This document shows positions 33,729 through 48,700 of a stretch of DNA of 64,000 nt, in pieces. The notes under the pieces were generated by a model. It had not been told where the DNA came from. It ran no database searches and worked only from the letters and a program-made list of their open reading frames with translations. This DNA is from Proales similis (Eukaryota > Rotifera > Eurotatoria > Ploima > Proalidae): positions 1,116,001 to 1,180,000 of the forward strand of contig JAGVRJ010000002.1 in the NCBI GenBank assembly GCA_019059635.1, given 5' to 3'. The position numbers were made by a program, and so were the translations under genes. Each line of letters starts with the position of its first letter. The stretch's first letter is position 1.

Positions 33729-36700
33729 TCACAAATGTCTCTTGAGAGTCTCGGATATAAAATTGATCGGATCGTTGGCCAGTTCGAGAAGGCCTAGAGC
33801 GTCAAAAAAGGGGGGTTATGAAACGCATAATGTTTGAATCGGTAAAGTAATGGATGCTTACCCATGAAATCGAAAATCTCTAGCCAGTCCTCGCACGGCA
33901 TGAGCTCCTCTTCGAATTCGCGAAGCACACGCTTGCAAGAGTCCATTAATGCGAGGTCGTTGTGTCGAAGGTAAAGGGCCATTCTCTCGTGCCAACTAAG
34001 CGCCTGGCCTTCTACGTCTTCAATGTTAACTTTGGCGTGTATGTGCTTGAATAACAAATTGACCAAGCCCATGAACAGCAATGAAGGCTTGTATTTCTTG
34101 AACTCTTGGATGTTCGCCGAGTTGAGTCTAAATGGCGCAAATACATTGTTACAATAAATCTTACACCGAATGAGTTAATTTTCTTTCTTACTTGACTCGT
34201 TCGAGCGATGGGGTGTTTACAGCTCGAGCGTGGGCTGTGATGAGCAGACGCTGCAAGAAGCGCTGTCGATTCTGTTTCCAGTCGATGGGCTTCATGACCA
34301 CCAGTGCCAAAGACAAGTAGAAAAACACATTCTCGGTCTCGAACGAATTTGAGACGGCCTTGTCGCTCGAGTCGAGAAATTTTGCTAAATTTTTCTCTTC
34401 CCTGGCGACGTATTTTGCTCTTGAGATGAGAAATAAATTAGGACGAATCGCAGCCGGTCTCAAATCGAACTTACGTGTTCATCGAGTAAAGAATAGCGTG
34501 AATCATGTAAGGGAGCAAGTTGACGTTTGACTCGCGTCCTCCGCCGCCAGTGTCCTCGCTGAAAGACTGGTTCTCGGCAAAGCGGTTGAGCAACAGCTTC
34601 AGGTCGTGAATGCCGAGTATGTAAGAAGTGTCTCGGATGCCTGTGGCTTCTAGCAGGTAGCTGTTGTGCTTGGCCAATGCGCTTGAGAAAGCAGTTTCGG
34701 TCACGTCCGGTCCCCAGATCGGCAGGATTCCGTTGCATTTGGTGTTGGCGTTCTGCAAGGCCGCATTCTCCCACTCGTCGCGGCCTGCTCTGGCCATTCG
34801 AATCGCGTTCGTGTGGCAGTCGATGTGAACCAGATTGAAATGGGTAACAGTTGTGTGGCCAATCGACTTGCGCGCTTTGGCGTCGAAGCTCGGCTCCAGT
34901 TCGCATTTTTTCGTGAACGTGTAGATGCCGAGCACCTTTTGCGGATGATACTTGTAGCCCTCGCGGCATATACAACACACGTGGCCCTTTTCCTCTTCGA
35001 CCTCGGCGCCGGCCAATGTTTTCAAATGGCTCGGATGGGTGGCCACCAGCTGTCCCCTCTCGTTTGCTTTCATACCCAGTTGGCTCAGCTGCTTGTTTCG
35101 CTTGGCCATGGCTAGCTTTTTCTTCTCCAATTTGGTCTGATTGCGCACCTCTTCTATTTTAGCGGCGACTTTGGACGATTCGTTCTGCTTTAGCGCAAGC
35201 AGCAGATCCTCGGCCAATACGCCGACCTTGGCAACCGAGCCGAGCTGTTCTAGCTTGTGTAAGATCGGCACACATGCGTCGCCAATCTCTTCTTGAATTT
35301 GCAGATGAGAACGGCAGAGGCCGGTGAGTATGCGCAGAACGTAGGGCAACGAGCAAAGACTCAAAAAGTCCTTCCATTGATCCTGGTCACTGTTCAAATA
35401 GGTTGTTACTTTTGGAGAGTTGGCGGTCAGATATTTGATGCATGAGCTGACAACGCCGCAGCCTCGCATCATGTCGCGCAGTCTGTTGCCCATCTCGCTC
35501 ATTTCGATTCCATTTACAATCACGCAGAAGCACTCGAGATGAAGCAGCTCTTCGCTTGTGCTCGACTGTGCACTGCTCGAGTCGATTTGATCGAACTTTG
35601 AATAATAGCTGCTAAAGTAGGAGATGAGCGATTTCATTTTGTGCTCATCTCCGAAACTCAGGAACGGTATCAGACGCATGAGCGCCTGCATCAGATTCGG
35701 ATGACTGCGCACAAACGAGCAGCGAATGTTGCCGAGTAGAAACTCGAGCTGTTGCACGTCGCCGCACAACGCCGAGAATTCGTGGAACACCTCGGCCGGT
35801 TGTTTACTGGCTTCTGACAGGATAAGCTCCATGATGCTCAAGAGTTGCTCGGCAGAGTCGACGCCGATCTTGTTTGCGTCGCTCTGTTCTATCTTTAGCA
35901 TCATGTTGAGTGTCTCGAGCATTCGAGTGATGGCCTTTAGCTCCGGCCGAATCAGCTCGCGTCGGTTGATGGCCAGCTTCAGCGCATATTGGAACAGTTT
36001 GAGAAGGACGTTGAGCAGAGGCTTGGCCAAAGTTAGATTCTGCTCGTTTATGGCTGAGAGTCGCCCGAGCATGACCGGCAGCGCACCGCAATGCGCCAGC
36101 TGACCGGCCATGTGATAGATTTCCTCGTCATTTTTGGCCTCTTCACCTCCTTTGGCGTCCAAGTTGTCGATAATGTCTTCGGTCGCGTCGCCCGACAAGC
36201 CGGTCATTCTGTAGACTATTCGCATCGGCTCCTGCTCGCTGAGCACTTCGTTAAGCCAGACCTTTTTGTAAACGTCCTTGACTGGCAGATCGAGCGAAAT
36301 GATCTTGTTGTTGACCAAAAGCTCCATGCCGTTGTCGTCCTCCAACAGCGCAATAAGTTCACAGTCAGTGCAGATTTTGTTCTTCACATCGCGCATTAGT
36401 GGACCGAGGCCCGGTTCGTTTGAGCTGTATGGGTTGCCCGGCATGCGACCTTGGAGGAAGTCCTCCTGGTTGTGGTCTTTTTCCAAGTGCATGAAAAACT
36501 CTTTGTTGTCGACAACCTCTTCTGGATAGATGATGTTGCACAGACGCTCGAATATGAAGACGGGCGTGACCAGATCGTCGAGATCAAAGTTGTTCACGGT
36601 CTCAACGCAAACGTTCATGAACTTGCGCGACTCGCTTTCAGTTCCACTGGTCATCTGGTCGAGCGCACTCAGCAGTTTGTCTTGCGCTTCTTTTGCGTGC

Positions 36701-39700
36701 TTGGTGCGAACGTAAATGAGCTTCTTCAGACTCAGGTAGGAATTGAGCACGAGCGCAATTAGGCGGCTTTTGAAACGCTCCTTGATTGTGGCCTCTTTGA
36801 GAAAGAGAGCCAGAATCTCGCTCAGCCATTTGATTGAGTAGGCCGCATTGAGCTGCGTGAATGAAGAGTCATAGTGACGCTCTAAATCACAGAGCGCCTT
36901 GATTTCACGCGTCATCAGCGACTCGACTCGGCCGAGCATGTTGGCGCGCAGCAACAGACGGTACTTGCATTCTCGATCGCTTAAAACGTTTCGGGTGATT
37001 AGCAAAAAGTATTCGTAGGCACGCTCGCCATACGACATGCTCTCTTCTATGTAAGAGGCCAACAGCTCGGCAATCTGGAACTTGCGCTCGTTGCCAAGTT
37101 CATTCAGGCCTGAGGCGCTGCTTTGACTGGCGTAGAACTGGAATATGTTCTGGAATATATTGGCCGTCAGTTGTCTCACTGAGCACGAAGACGAGCAAAA
37201 GAGACACTCGCTGAGCCACTTGCTGTTCTGGTCGATGCGGTTCTGCTTTACTTTGAGTCGCCACAAATCAAGATACTTGCTCATGAGCCGCTGAGGAGCG
37301 TCTGCAGGCCGGAGTGAAATGAGTTGAAGCTGCTGGGTCCAATTAGTGTAAAGTGGCTTGTTTGACGCGCTGCTCGTCTTGAATAGCTCACTAGTGTCGA
37401 TGAGAACTCGATTGGCGTTTTGAATTAGACTTTGTGAAGAAGACGACGACGCAGATGACACTGATGACGAATGAGCTTCGGCCGGCTCGGACAAGAACCT
37501 TGCCAGCGACGAGTTGGCTCTTGGCTGCTTGAGCTGGACTCCAGGTCGAGCCAGTAGCTGAGTGAACATAGACATGTTCGAGCTCGTATTGCACACGTGA
37601 TTGAGCATGCGAAGACACGGCAGAGTGATGCATTCGATTACGACCGAATTCGAGCTCACGGCCAAGCTTCGCAGCAAAATTCTGATCAACATGTAGAGAC
37701 GATGCTCCCAGCACGTGTCGTCTTGTCTGCTGACCAAGATGCTGAGCAAGAGCATCTCGTGCCGGATGGGAGAAGTGACCGCGGTTTGTTGAAGTTCACT
37801 CTGATTTATGAACGCTTCGATTTTGTTGACGACCAACTTCTCAAATCGTTGAGAACAAGCCGGATTGTCTCGTAGGAGCAAATAAACCAAATTGATTACG
37901 TCACGGTCGAATAGACGCTGCACAGAGGACGGTTCGGTTGCCGCGATCTCGCTAGTCGCGTTTGGAATAGAAGCCGTGGCCGGCTGTTGAGTTGAACGAG
38001 TGTAAACTGTTCGTCTCAGAGTCGAATCGACCAATATCTCCAGAATGCCGTTCTCGCACAAATTCTCTTTGACAAACGTGCTGAACTGGTGCTGATCGTC
38101 GGCAGACAGAGAGCAGACAAACGCTCTGAACAGGTTGACGCACGCCTCCAATGCGGACAAATGACAGCCGTAGCATTGATTTTCAATGTCGTTGCCGCTC
38201 TCTACAAGGCTGCTTCGTCGCTCAATTCTAGCAAAAGATCGAAATCGCTTCTCGTATTCGCGCAGCTCACGTCTGTTCAGCTCGAGACGGGTGTAAATGC
38301 GAGCCAGCTCTTCGTACTTGGCCTTGCATTCAATCGAGTACTTTTGAACGATGGCCTGAACAGTTTTGTTGATATAAGGAGGTGAGTTGGCAGAATTGGC
38401 CTGGCTGCTTGCCGGAGTCGGCATGGCACCCGCAGGAGCCTGGCTCTTTGTCTGGCCAGCACCAGAAAGAGCGCTGAGGCGAACGCCGATCGACCCGTTC
38501 GAGGCCGGATTTAGGCTGTTGATTAGCTGCTCGACTTTTTGCATGTCGGGCACGGCGTATTTCTCCACAACATTTAGTTCGTTCAATTTTAGAATCAGAG
38601 TTTCAATACTTGGCCGAATCTGTTGGGCCATGCAGTTTTGAACCTTCTCGGCCAGATTGAGCAAGGCTGTGATATTCTGAATGCATTGGGCTCTATCTTG
38701 TTCGCTTTCGATCGGATCAACTGCACTGCAGGCGCGGGCGACCAGTGTAAAGTCAAATCGGCCGAATTTACAGTAGCCGCACGAGTTGCACAGGAACGGA
38801 TCGCGTTCGTCGTAGTTGATCGCACGACATTTATGGCATTGAAACACATTCTCGCCGCAGGTGTTGCACACGCCCGGATTGGCCGGCACAGAGGCTGAAC
38901 AGCGTGGACACTGTAGGACGCTCATTTCGGTTGTGGCTTGAAGGAGACCGTCATAGAACTCGGCGTATTCAATAATTAGATTGGAGGCAATGATTGGAAG
39001 CTGAAATTCAATTTTCAACTCTGACTGGCCTGGCTGCACGTGAACTCTTTTGGCTCTTATCCACAGGCGAGAGTTCATTTTAAGATCGACTATGGCATGA
39101 CTGCTCTTGCTTGTGTAATAGACGTTCAAAATCGAGACCATTTTGCTCTTTCGTATCTCGCCGATCTTCACCAGCAGCTTGCTTATTAAAAACGAGCCGT
39201 TCAATTTGAATATTTGCTGGTTGGTGGTGAAGCGCGCGTCTGCACGAATGCTGCTCAGTTTCAAATTGCTCATGGGAGCTTCCATGTCGTTGCAGGAAAA
39301 GCATGGATCGGCCTCGAGATAGAAGCCTTCGAACTCGGGCAATATCGACGAAAGTGTCGAGTAGAGCGCCGCATTCGGATGCTGCTGGATTCTGGTGTTG
39401 ACTTGCTTAAATAGCTGAACAAGTTTGATGAGAAAATTCTGAGCTCGGCTGTTTTGGTAGGCGGCTGCTGAGCTTGACTGCGAAGAGCTTATGACCATGA
39501 AGCCAACCAGATCGACAAATTGGGCCGCTTTGCTTCCACCCCAGCAGAGAGCCTGAGGCCAAAACTCCATGAGCAGATCGTAGAGCCACTCTTGATTTTC
39601 TTTGTTCAGATTTTTGTAGACGCTGTGCAGCAGCATGTGCGCTGACCAGCGTAGACTTGACTGGTGTGCTCTGAGCAGAAACTTTTGAATGAACTGAGTC

Positions 39701-42700
39701 AGAGTAGCGCGATTCATTCTGGTGAGAATCACGTTGGTCAGCTGATTTGCCAATGCTTCATCGTTAGGCAATTTAGATCGGCTGCTTGACGACGATGACT
39801 TGCTTGTTGAAGTTGGAGCACTGGCGCCTGTGCTGCTGCTGCTGTTCACTTTGCCGAGCGCGTAAGACAATATGTTCAAAATGATTGCGACCAGATTGTT
39901 GGCTGAAGCGTCGATGCTGTCCGAGTCAGCGCCGAGGAAGAGAGACAGCTCGACGAGATAGCAAATTGTGCTCGGATTCTGCACACAAAAGCGCTGCCAG
40001 TTGGACGTTCTAGAAGCGGCAATCTCTTGAACTGGCTTCAGCTGCTCGCCAAGTCGAAGCATGCTCGTATACGACAGGCGAGTTTCAGTCTCAGATTCGA
40101 CATTTTTAGCTGAATTGACTTCGAGCAAGGCTTCGCACGCTTTGGCTACAGTGGCGCCTGTGCCAAGCAGCCGCTTCGGATCGGGACTTGAATCAAACGA
40201 GCATATTTGACAGATTTGCTGAAAATTTCTGACTAGCAGGTGTTGATCCTTGAAGCGGCGGTACTTGTCCTTTGAGCCGCTCATTATCTGCATCAATTTC
40301 TTGATTAGCCGCTTTAGATAGAAGCATTTGGGCACAAGCAAGTATTCGCACAGGTAATGGGTCCACGTGGAAAAGTCGAACATGAGCGATAGGCGATTTA
40401 AATTGAAATAGTATTGAGCGCTGAGTGGATTGCTCGAGTCGATCTGCTGACTGGTGCTGCTTTGTCCGAGGCAAAGCTTTTTCATTTGATATGGCAGACG
40501 AATGAGCATTTCGGTGTACAATTGAGTGTAATTGCTCATCAAATCTCCACTGAACGAACTGGTTGGTGTCTGCTGTTTGAGTAGCTGCTCAATCGACTCG
40601 GACGTGGCCGAGAAGTGAGGTGGCGGCACAATGAACGAGTCTTTATTGAGCGATTCGCGCATGAAATAGGGCGATAGCTCGTCAATGTAGTCGAGTTCAA
40701 TCTCGATTCTCATCAAGTCGCGTTCGCCTTTTTCCGGTACCATTTCATCGTCGAGTACGTCGCTGGTCGGCTGTTTGAGCCAATACTCGTTGAATGTGTA
40801 AATGAGCTGCTTCAGGCAGACGTCGATCATGTCGAATTGGACCATGTAGTTAAGCAGAGTCTGAATGATTAGAGTGCAGTTCTCGCCGCTTCTCTGATAT
40901 TTTGACTTGGAAAGCAAGATGCTGATCGTTCGCATGCACATCAAGCGAATCTCGTTTTCCTCTGATCGAACGAACAACGGTGTTGGTGCTTTGGTGCGAT
41001 CTTCGCTGTCGCATTTGCGATTCTTCAGCGGCTCAAGAGTGTTGAATAGACTTTGAATGATAAATTCGAGAAGGCTGTGGTCTTGCTCTCGTTTGGCACT
41101 AAGATCACTCATGAATGCGAGCAAGCACTGGAAGAAAGCAATCGACTTGATTCCGCTCTGTTTGGTGAAGCCGGAGCCAAGCGATTCAATGTGATAGGCG
41201 AACTTCTCGAGCAGCACAAGTCGAAGGCTGGCCAGGTCTTTTTCTCGCTCTGAAGCGGTTTTGCTCAAGTCGGCCAGTTTGCCAGTATCAAGCATTTTTC
41301 GTTTGCTCTCTTTGCGTCCCTCGATTGAGTTCTGGCGGCTTAATGACGAGTCTTGACTGGTCGAGCTGTCCGCAGAGATATTTGACAGCTGCGAATTAAA
41401 TTGCGTTTCGTTGGCGCTCAGGGTGACCATTGGGGCGGTTTCTTGCCTCTGCTCGCCAAGACTGAGACTCATCGCCAGGCGAATCATCTCCTCTTCTTCG
41501 TTTGAGCTTTGCGGCACAAGCTCGCCTACGTCACTGGCCAGTTCGTTTTCACTTACGCTCTCGATTGTGAGAAAAGAGATTGGCTCATCGGGCGCACTTG
41601 AACTGCTGGCATCTGCGGGACTCCTTAAATCGCTGCTTGTCTTGGTCGGCGCCACTGGTTTGCTCTGACCGGTCGAAGAGATTGCTCGCTTAACGCTCGT
41701 TGGCTTGAGTAGATTGAGCAGGGCGCGACGAGCAGTAAAGTTTATTTCAATGTAATCGCTGCACACAAGCTTGAGATAGGCATCGACTATGAAATTGAAT
41801 GTGGTCGAATTCAAAAGATTTTTGATCGAACCGCCGGCATTGTGCAACTCAATCAGCATGAAAGAGTGCATCACCTCAATGAGGGTCTCGACAACTGAAC
41901 TTAAATTGTGCAAAAGAGGCTGGCCGATCTGAGTCAAAGTCTCCTGCAAGTTGATGCTCTGATTGATCAGACGCCAGAGAAGGGTGTTCATCGCCAAAAT
42001 GAAATGTGTCTGTCCGTTGGACCGAATGTTGAATTTGTCGGTCAAAAACTTGACCAAGTTGACAACACGATTCTGCTGAATGAACGATTTGCAGATGAGC
42101 AGACATTTCTGAAGCAGTTCATAGTCCAACATTTGATCGATGTAGTGCTCGCGATAGGCGATTTCTTTGCCAATTCGAGGCCTGAACGAATTCGACAAGA
42201 GCGTAAGCGATGCATCGTCAATGTAATAGTGGTAGAGTGAAGCGACTGCCTGACTGCTCGAGTATGAGGGAAGACTGGATAAATAAGCGAGAAGCAACGA
42301 CTTGGCCTTGTAGAGCACAAGCGGCGGACAGACGTGCGACAAGAGCTTGAGACTTATTTGAGAAGCTGATTCGTTCGCCTCGTTTGATATCGACATGCTC
42401 TTCTCATACAAGTTGACTATCTGAGCCAGCAGTCGATCAAATGGACTGGGCTCCGGCACTTCGCTTAGAAGCCTCTTTTCAAAGTTCATTCGTCCGATTC
42501 GTTTCTGTGCCGGGTTGTCCTGCGCGCTGCTCGTTCGACTTTTCACTTTGACCGGTATTGAGACAGCACTTGATTCCTGATTTTGTTCGCGATAGCGCTT
42601 CTGCAACCGCTCGGCTTCTTCTTTGCTCCAGGCGAGTTGCTCTTTGCTTTTCACATAGCACATGCAAGCGTGAATCACTGTGGCCGACTCTTTGACAGAA

Positions 42701-45700
42701 TTGGATGAGCCGATTGTGATGCACATTCGATTGTCGGCCACAATCGCTTCCTCGCGCGTCAGACAAATGTCGAACCAACGAGCTCGTTCGACCTTTCCAG
42801 TCGTGATCCGACGACCGAAAATTTCAAAGTAGCTGGGCACCTTTTCTAGTGACGACGTGCCGCACAATATTCGACAGCCGATAATCAACGAGTCCGGTTT
42901 GCTCTCGTTTGAAACGATCAGCTCGAACGAGCCAGCTTTAGTAGATGCAACAAAATTCATCGCTCCGAATCTCAGCCTTGACTTGAGCTGGTTGGCACTG
43001 TAGATTTCGAGTAAGTCAGCGCCTCCGTACTCAACTTCGCCGAGCTGAGACGCCTTTTCAAAATAGTCGGCTGCAAACTGAATATTTCGGCTTCCGATCA
43101 CTCGGTCGTCATCCACTCCGGTCTTTTTGGCTTTGACATTGCTCACAGATTTTGAGCGTTTGAATTTTTCCTCAAGGCCGGAAGATGCGTCTTCAATTTC
43201 GAGCTTACGGTTTTTGATCGCCTCCGGACCGAGCTGATAGAGCATAATTGGCGACCAGTTGAGGGTGCTCTTGAGCTGAACTATCGCATTGGTGGTAGAA
43301 AGATGAGGTTGCAGCCAATGCTCGGTCTTGTCCGCGTCGGCCACGTAGATCTTGAGCGAGCCGTCATCGCCCAATATGATCATTGTGGTCTTTTCTTGCT
43401 CTGACTGAGGAATGCCAGTTAGAGGATCAATTCTGCTCACTGATTCGTCTTGCTCTTGTCCAGACGGATGACGCGTTGCCACCATGTCCAGGATTTTCGC
43501 TTTACTCTGTTCGCTATTGAATCGAATTTCTTGCCAATAAACTTTTTCCGGAGTGAACATAAACACGAGTGGATTATTGCTCGAGACTGACATGGCCATT
43601 ACAAGGCCTGGATGAGAGGAAATTTCACTCCAACTCCATAGCGCTTCTCGTTTCATGCCCTCGCTCGCGTTGAGCGAGAGGGCCGTCTCCAACGACATAC
43701 CGAATGGCTTGAACGATGCTACGAACGTGTGTCCATTTTGATAGCTCCAGAATAAAAGTCGCAATTTGAATGAGTAATAAACAGAGACGCCGCCGTCCAT
43801 CATTCGGTCTTGTTGCTTGCTCTCGATTAAATCGGTTGATTCGAAATTGACGTCCAGAGTGTTGGTTATGTAATACACTCCGTTTTGTGAGCTGGTGCTC
43901 TCGTTCATCTCTTCGTAGTAAATGAAACCAAGAGTTGAAATCACAACCAGATAGCGGCGCTCAATATAAAGGACACAGTCTGAATCGCCACGAACACGTT
44001 CTGTTCTGTAGACAAATGTGGCGTCTTTGACTCTGCCCATCGGAAGGAGGAAAAAGTAGAAGGGGCTGATCTTGTCCTTGCTCAAGTCGTAGATTTTAAC
44101 AAACTCGGCTGTGACCAGTGCGAGCTCAGCGGCCGAGCCTGGCAGCCACATTGCTTTGATTATGTAGTTGGAGCTGTCCAAAGATGGGTGCAGAACGATA
44201 TGGGACGATGAGCTGACATCAACCAGACTCGACGCGCTGCCCTGCTGCATCAGCTCTGCTTTGGTCTGACCGGCCTCGTTCAAGTAAATCACGTGGCAGT
44301 CTTTGAGACCAACCAGAGCGATATGATCTTCGTTGTTCTGATTGGCCACGACCGATACAAGCGTGAAAGGCACTGGTACGGTGTTGAGTTTGGTGAGCGT
44401 GAGCTTATTGCGCTTGTTTGAGTCTTGCTTGAGAAGAGCGTCCAGTTGAAGAATAGTAAAGTGACTCGATTTGCCTTTTTCTTGCGTGACAAACAAATGC
44501 TTACGGCGCGCACTGGCCAAGCAGCACATGCTCACGCGTCTAATCGAACGATTCTGCACCAACTGTTTTATTTGCGTTCCATGTTCACCTTCAAAGGTCA
44601 TTCGCACATTTTCAAACGCTCCCTCCTGTGAGCCCAGAGTGACAAGGAAGAGTGACTGCTGCTCAAGACTGAGTGTTGAACTCTTTGCCTCTTCTCCTTT
44701 AACCACGTCCAGCCACGATTTCTCGCGTTTGCTTTGACACAGTTGAATTCGGGCTATCGAACTGTTTGTGGAGATGAGCGAGTCGTCGTACACCTTGAGT
44801 GCGACTGGTATCAGAACGTCTTCAAGCAGTTTGCGTAGCATTTTCTCAAGGCCGTGTATTTGAGCTCGATCCACAATTTGATTCATGAGAGCCTCAATTT
44901 TCCTGCCTTTGGCCTGTTTGATTTGCTGAGACATTCGCTTCAGGCTTTCGAACTGCTCCCTGGTCGACTTGTCCTTTTCTGGCTTGTTGGAGGTCGACAA
45001 CTGTCTTTTACTGCGAGGCGCGATCTTTGCGGCTCGCATTGACGAAGTGCGCTTGGTCAACGCTTGACAAGTGGAGTCCTCTGCTGCGCCGCAATCGCAA
45101 AAGAACGAGCCGTATTTCGCGTATGAAACGTCGTGGCCTCGGTGGCAGACTTTGGCACACACCGAGCACACACCAATTCGATCGACCATTTTGCAAGTGT
45201 GGCAATAGTACCAGTGCTGGTTCATAAAGTCTTTCTTGGTGACCGTAAAAGTGCACAGCAAAGAGTTGAGCTCTTCCTCGCTCTCGCCGTACAGCTTGGC
45301 TTGAGAAGCCGTGGATTCGCACGGCTCGCTCACCGGCTCGGCTGTGTCGGTCACAGGTTCGCTTGGCTGTTGTGAGATGCGCTCGCTTGTTTGGTTGATT
45401 GGCTGACGACGACAAAGAGACGAGACAAGCTCTCGATAGCTGTCGCGTGGGTTTGACTGAAGCTGAATTCCGCCAAGTGAAGCGAGATTGGCCAAGTCTT
45501 CGATCAATTGGCTGTTCTCGATTTGATCGAACTCTTCGACTAGATTCTCGTTGAAGTCGTCGTCAAAGTCATCATCATCGGCATCGTCATCATCTTCTTC
45601 GTCCATTTCGTCGTCACGTAGCTCCTCGGCTTCGTTTATGTTCGGAAAGAGGCCAGCGTTCGACCATCGACCCCTTTCGCGGCCTGCGCCAACAGTCTGA

Positions 45701-48700
45701 AGCTGCTGACTCACTTGCTCTTCGTCGTTTTCGTCGTAAGCCTCAAATATTTCATTTATGTCCATTCGATTCAAAGAGGAGCCGTCTGATCTTTGACTCG
45801 ACTGTCGAGTTGGATTGCGTCTACGGCGGACTGCGCCTCTTCGAGATGACGGACTTGATCTTACGCCCTGATTGAACTCATCGTCTTCTTCTCCATCCAC
45901 CACGGCTCTTCCAGGCTCCTCGACGACTTCCTCTTGACTCAGCATCTCTTCGTAATCGAGTCTTCCTCCTGCATAGTCTTCATATTCTTCTTCTTCGTTT
46001 TCTTCTTCGAACAGATTCTCCGTCTTATCCTCGTCCTCGTCTTCTGCGCCGTCGTGCTTGCCAATCGTAGATTCTGAATTTCCATTTCTTGTCCTTCGCG
46101 ACTGGTCGCCGCTTTTGCTCGTCTTGACGCTGCTCTTTGCACCGACGGCGCCCTTTTGCTCAAGAGTGTGAATCAGCTCTAATAGCTTGCCGCTTTCTCG
46201 AGTGAAATCAATTTCAACTTGCTGCTGAAACATTTTGCACGCCTCCTCGCTCAGGTGGGCATCTGCTTTGGTCAGCGACAGCTTCGACTTGGCTTTTAAA
46301 TTCGAGAATATCTCGCTGACGTAGGACGCAGAATAGCAAGCCGCCTGCACAAGACTCATCTCCTTGATTGGATGTTTGCCCAGCTCGTTCAGCTCCGAAT
46401 CGAGTAATTCATCGATCTTAAGTTCACCGAATGCGCTGATCCATTTACAGCACGAGTCAAACAAACGAACGTGTCCAAAGCCTGAACCGGTCGAGCTGAG
46501 CATGTCCATAAGAACAAGCAACTGTGGGAAATGAGCTCTCTCCTCCGACTTGAGCAATTCGTCGGCCAGTTTGATGACCACTTGAAGCATTGCCAGAGTG
46601 AACGATTCACTTACGCTCGTGTTCGACTCGTGTGCCAGGTTGACCACAAGTTGCTTGAAGGCCAACTTGCGGCTCAGCGACTCGTTTACATCGTCGCTTG
46701 TGTAAACAATGTGCGGCGATAGCCACTGTTCGATCAGCTCCTGACTCAGCTCCGCAAGTCTGTTTAACTGAGCAAGTAGTTCGGACATAGAGGACTTTGA
46801 TGATGAGTTTTGGTGGCATTTGAATAGACGGTTTATGATTTTGAGCACGTGGGAGAAATATTCTGGCTCGGCTTTGTGCGATGTGAGTAAAAGAACGAGG
46901 AAGCGGCAGTCGAACTTTATGGGGTTCAATGAAGCAGGCGCCTCAAGCACGCGACTGAGCTCCGACGAGCGGTTGAGATCTGGCTTTTGGTTGAAAAAGT
47001 GAACGAAGGATTCGAGGCCCCTGGGGCTGTCAGTCATCTGCTCGAGTGTGTGAAATGCTTGTTTCAACAAAGCCTTGGAGCTCGTTGAAATTGTTCGGCC
47101 CGCAAAACTGGCCAGATAGTAGCTCCAACAAGCCTTGAATATTCTTTCACAAGTATAAGCGCCAGTCTCAGTCTGAAGTCGGCTGGTGTCGTGGTCCAGG
47201 TCAAAAAATGCACCGATCGTGGAATGAAGATAGGAAACACAGTTCATGTCCGAGTTGAGCTCGATGAATATCCTACTCACTGAGTTGAACACATTCTTGT
47301 CCTCGTTGGTTAGGCTCGTGATTTTTAAAATCAAATGGACAAGTTGAGAAACAGCAAAGCGGACTATTTCAAGTTGGCTAGCCGACTGGATTTGTGCGAT
47401 AGCTTTGTCTGAGTCATGCTGGCCATCGGTTTGACGAGAGCTCAGTAGAGCACGTAGCTCGTTCAGAGAATCGGGAACGTCAACGAAGCAAGAGAGCTCG
47501 CCGCCGAACAACTGCTTTAGTTTGACGCCGCTCTGCGAGTCGATCAACCGTGACACGCTGACCAGATGAATGAGCATCTCTATTTCTTCCTCTCCACGGA
47601 CTTGGCTCTTCAAAAAGCTTTCAAGCAGACCGAAACGTTTGTAGTATTCAATGAATAGACGAACTATATCGGCAGCAGTGTTTACAAACTCGATGGCAGT
47701 ATCGCTTTCCAGCGCCAGTTTGCGATCGAATTGTGAATTTATCATTTGCGTGTATTGAATGAGCGGATATGCTTCGCTGATGAGCGTTTCGAACAAGCCT
47801 TGACTGAAAACGCGCTGCTCCAGTGCCATTGTGGCTATCACTGTAAGCCGCGGTGCGTAAATGTCAAGAAAACCGCGCACAGTCGTCTCTAGTTTATCAG
47901 GCGAATAGAATCTGCTCAATAATGTGCGTTCTTTCTCTTGTTGCTTCTCTGACTCGCACTTGACCGCTCGGAGCGCAATCCGACCGCCATTTGATCTCAA
48001 AGCGCAACGGGCCAAGTGAACAAGCTCAAAGCTTGGCTCGCTTTGACTCTCGTTCTGCTTTTCTGTCCAATATTCAATAAAGCGGGCACTTATTGGCATG
48101 CTGATTTGAGTGTCTTGCTTGAGTGGATCTAACAGTGACCAGATTAATGCTTGATTTGTGCCCACTGCTTCGTCACGTCCGATCTGGGCAGACTCGTTTG
48201 TTTCATTAAGCAGACTGACCATCGCCATGTAAAATCGATCGTAATCGCCTCCAAGCAGAATTTCAATCGCCTGTTTGTCGTTTACTTGATTTTCGATTGA
48301 CGTGAATGAATAGAATTTGAGCTTGTCCAAGCTGGATTGATCGCTTGAATTGCATTCGAGCAGGCAGGTCTTTACCGCGTTGAGTAATTGCGTTGAAGGT
48401 CGAGTAAAATGGCGCAGCTGATAAGTAAATAGAACCAGCAGCCGATTGAGATAGAAATGAGCAGCGCTCTTGTCCAGTTCAGATAGGCCATGTTGAATTT
48501 GCTTGAGTAGATCTGCCTTTGTCAAATGGTCCAGATAATGAAAGCTGAATAAAAGAAAGGCACAGTGCTCGTAAGTCAAATCATCGACTTCGTTTATCGG
48601 CTTTGCTGTCCTGGCGAATAGAAGCTGAACACATGAACGCCAGTAGTTTGCCAGTCGTTCGCATGTATCGCTCTTGCATTGGTCATCTTTGCTCAGACGG

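Noticed and set aside
34813-38898. Many 60-125-codon frames opposite UBR4
   Set aside because: They are shadows of the 15.2-kb UBR4 exon; UBR box and hemi-RING prove the minus-strand frame is the real one.
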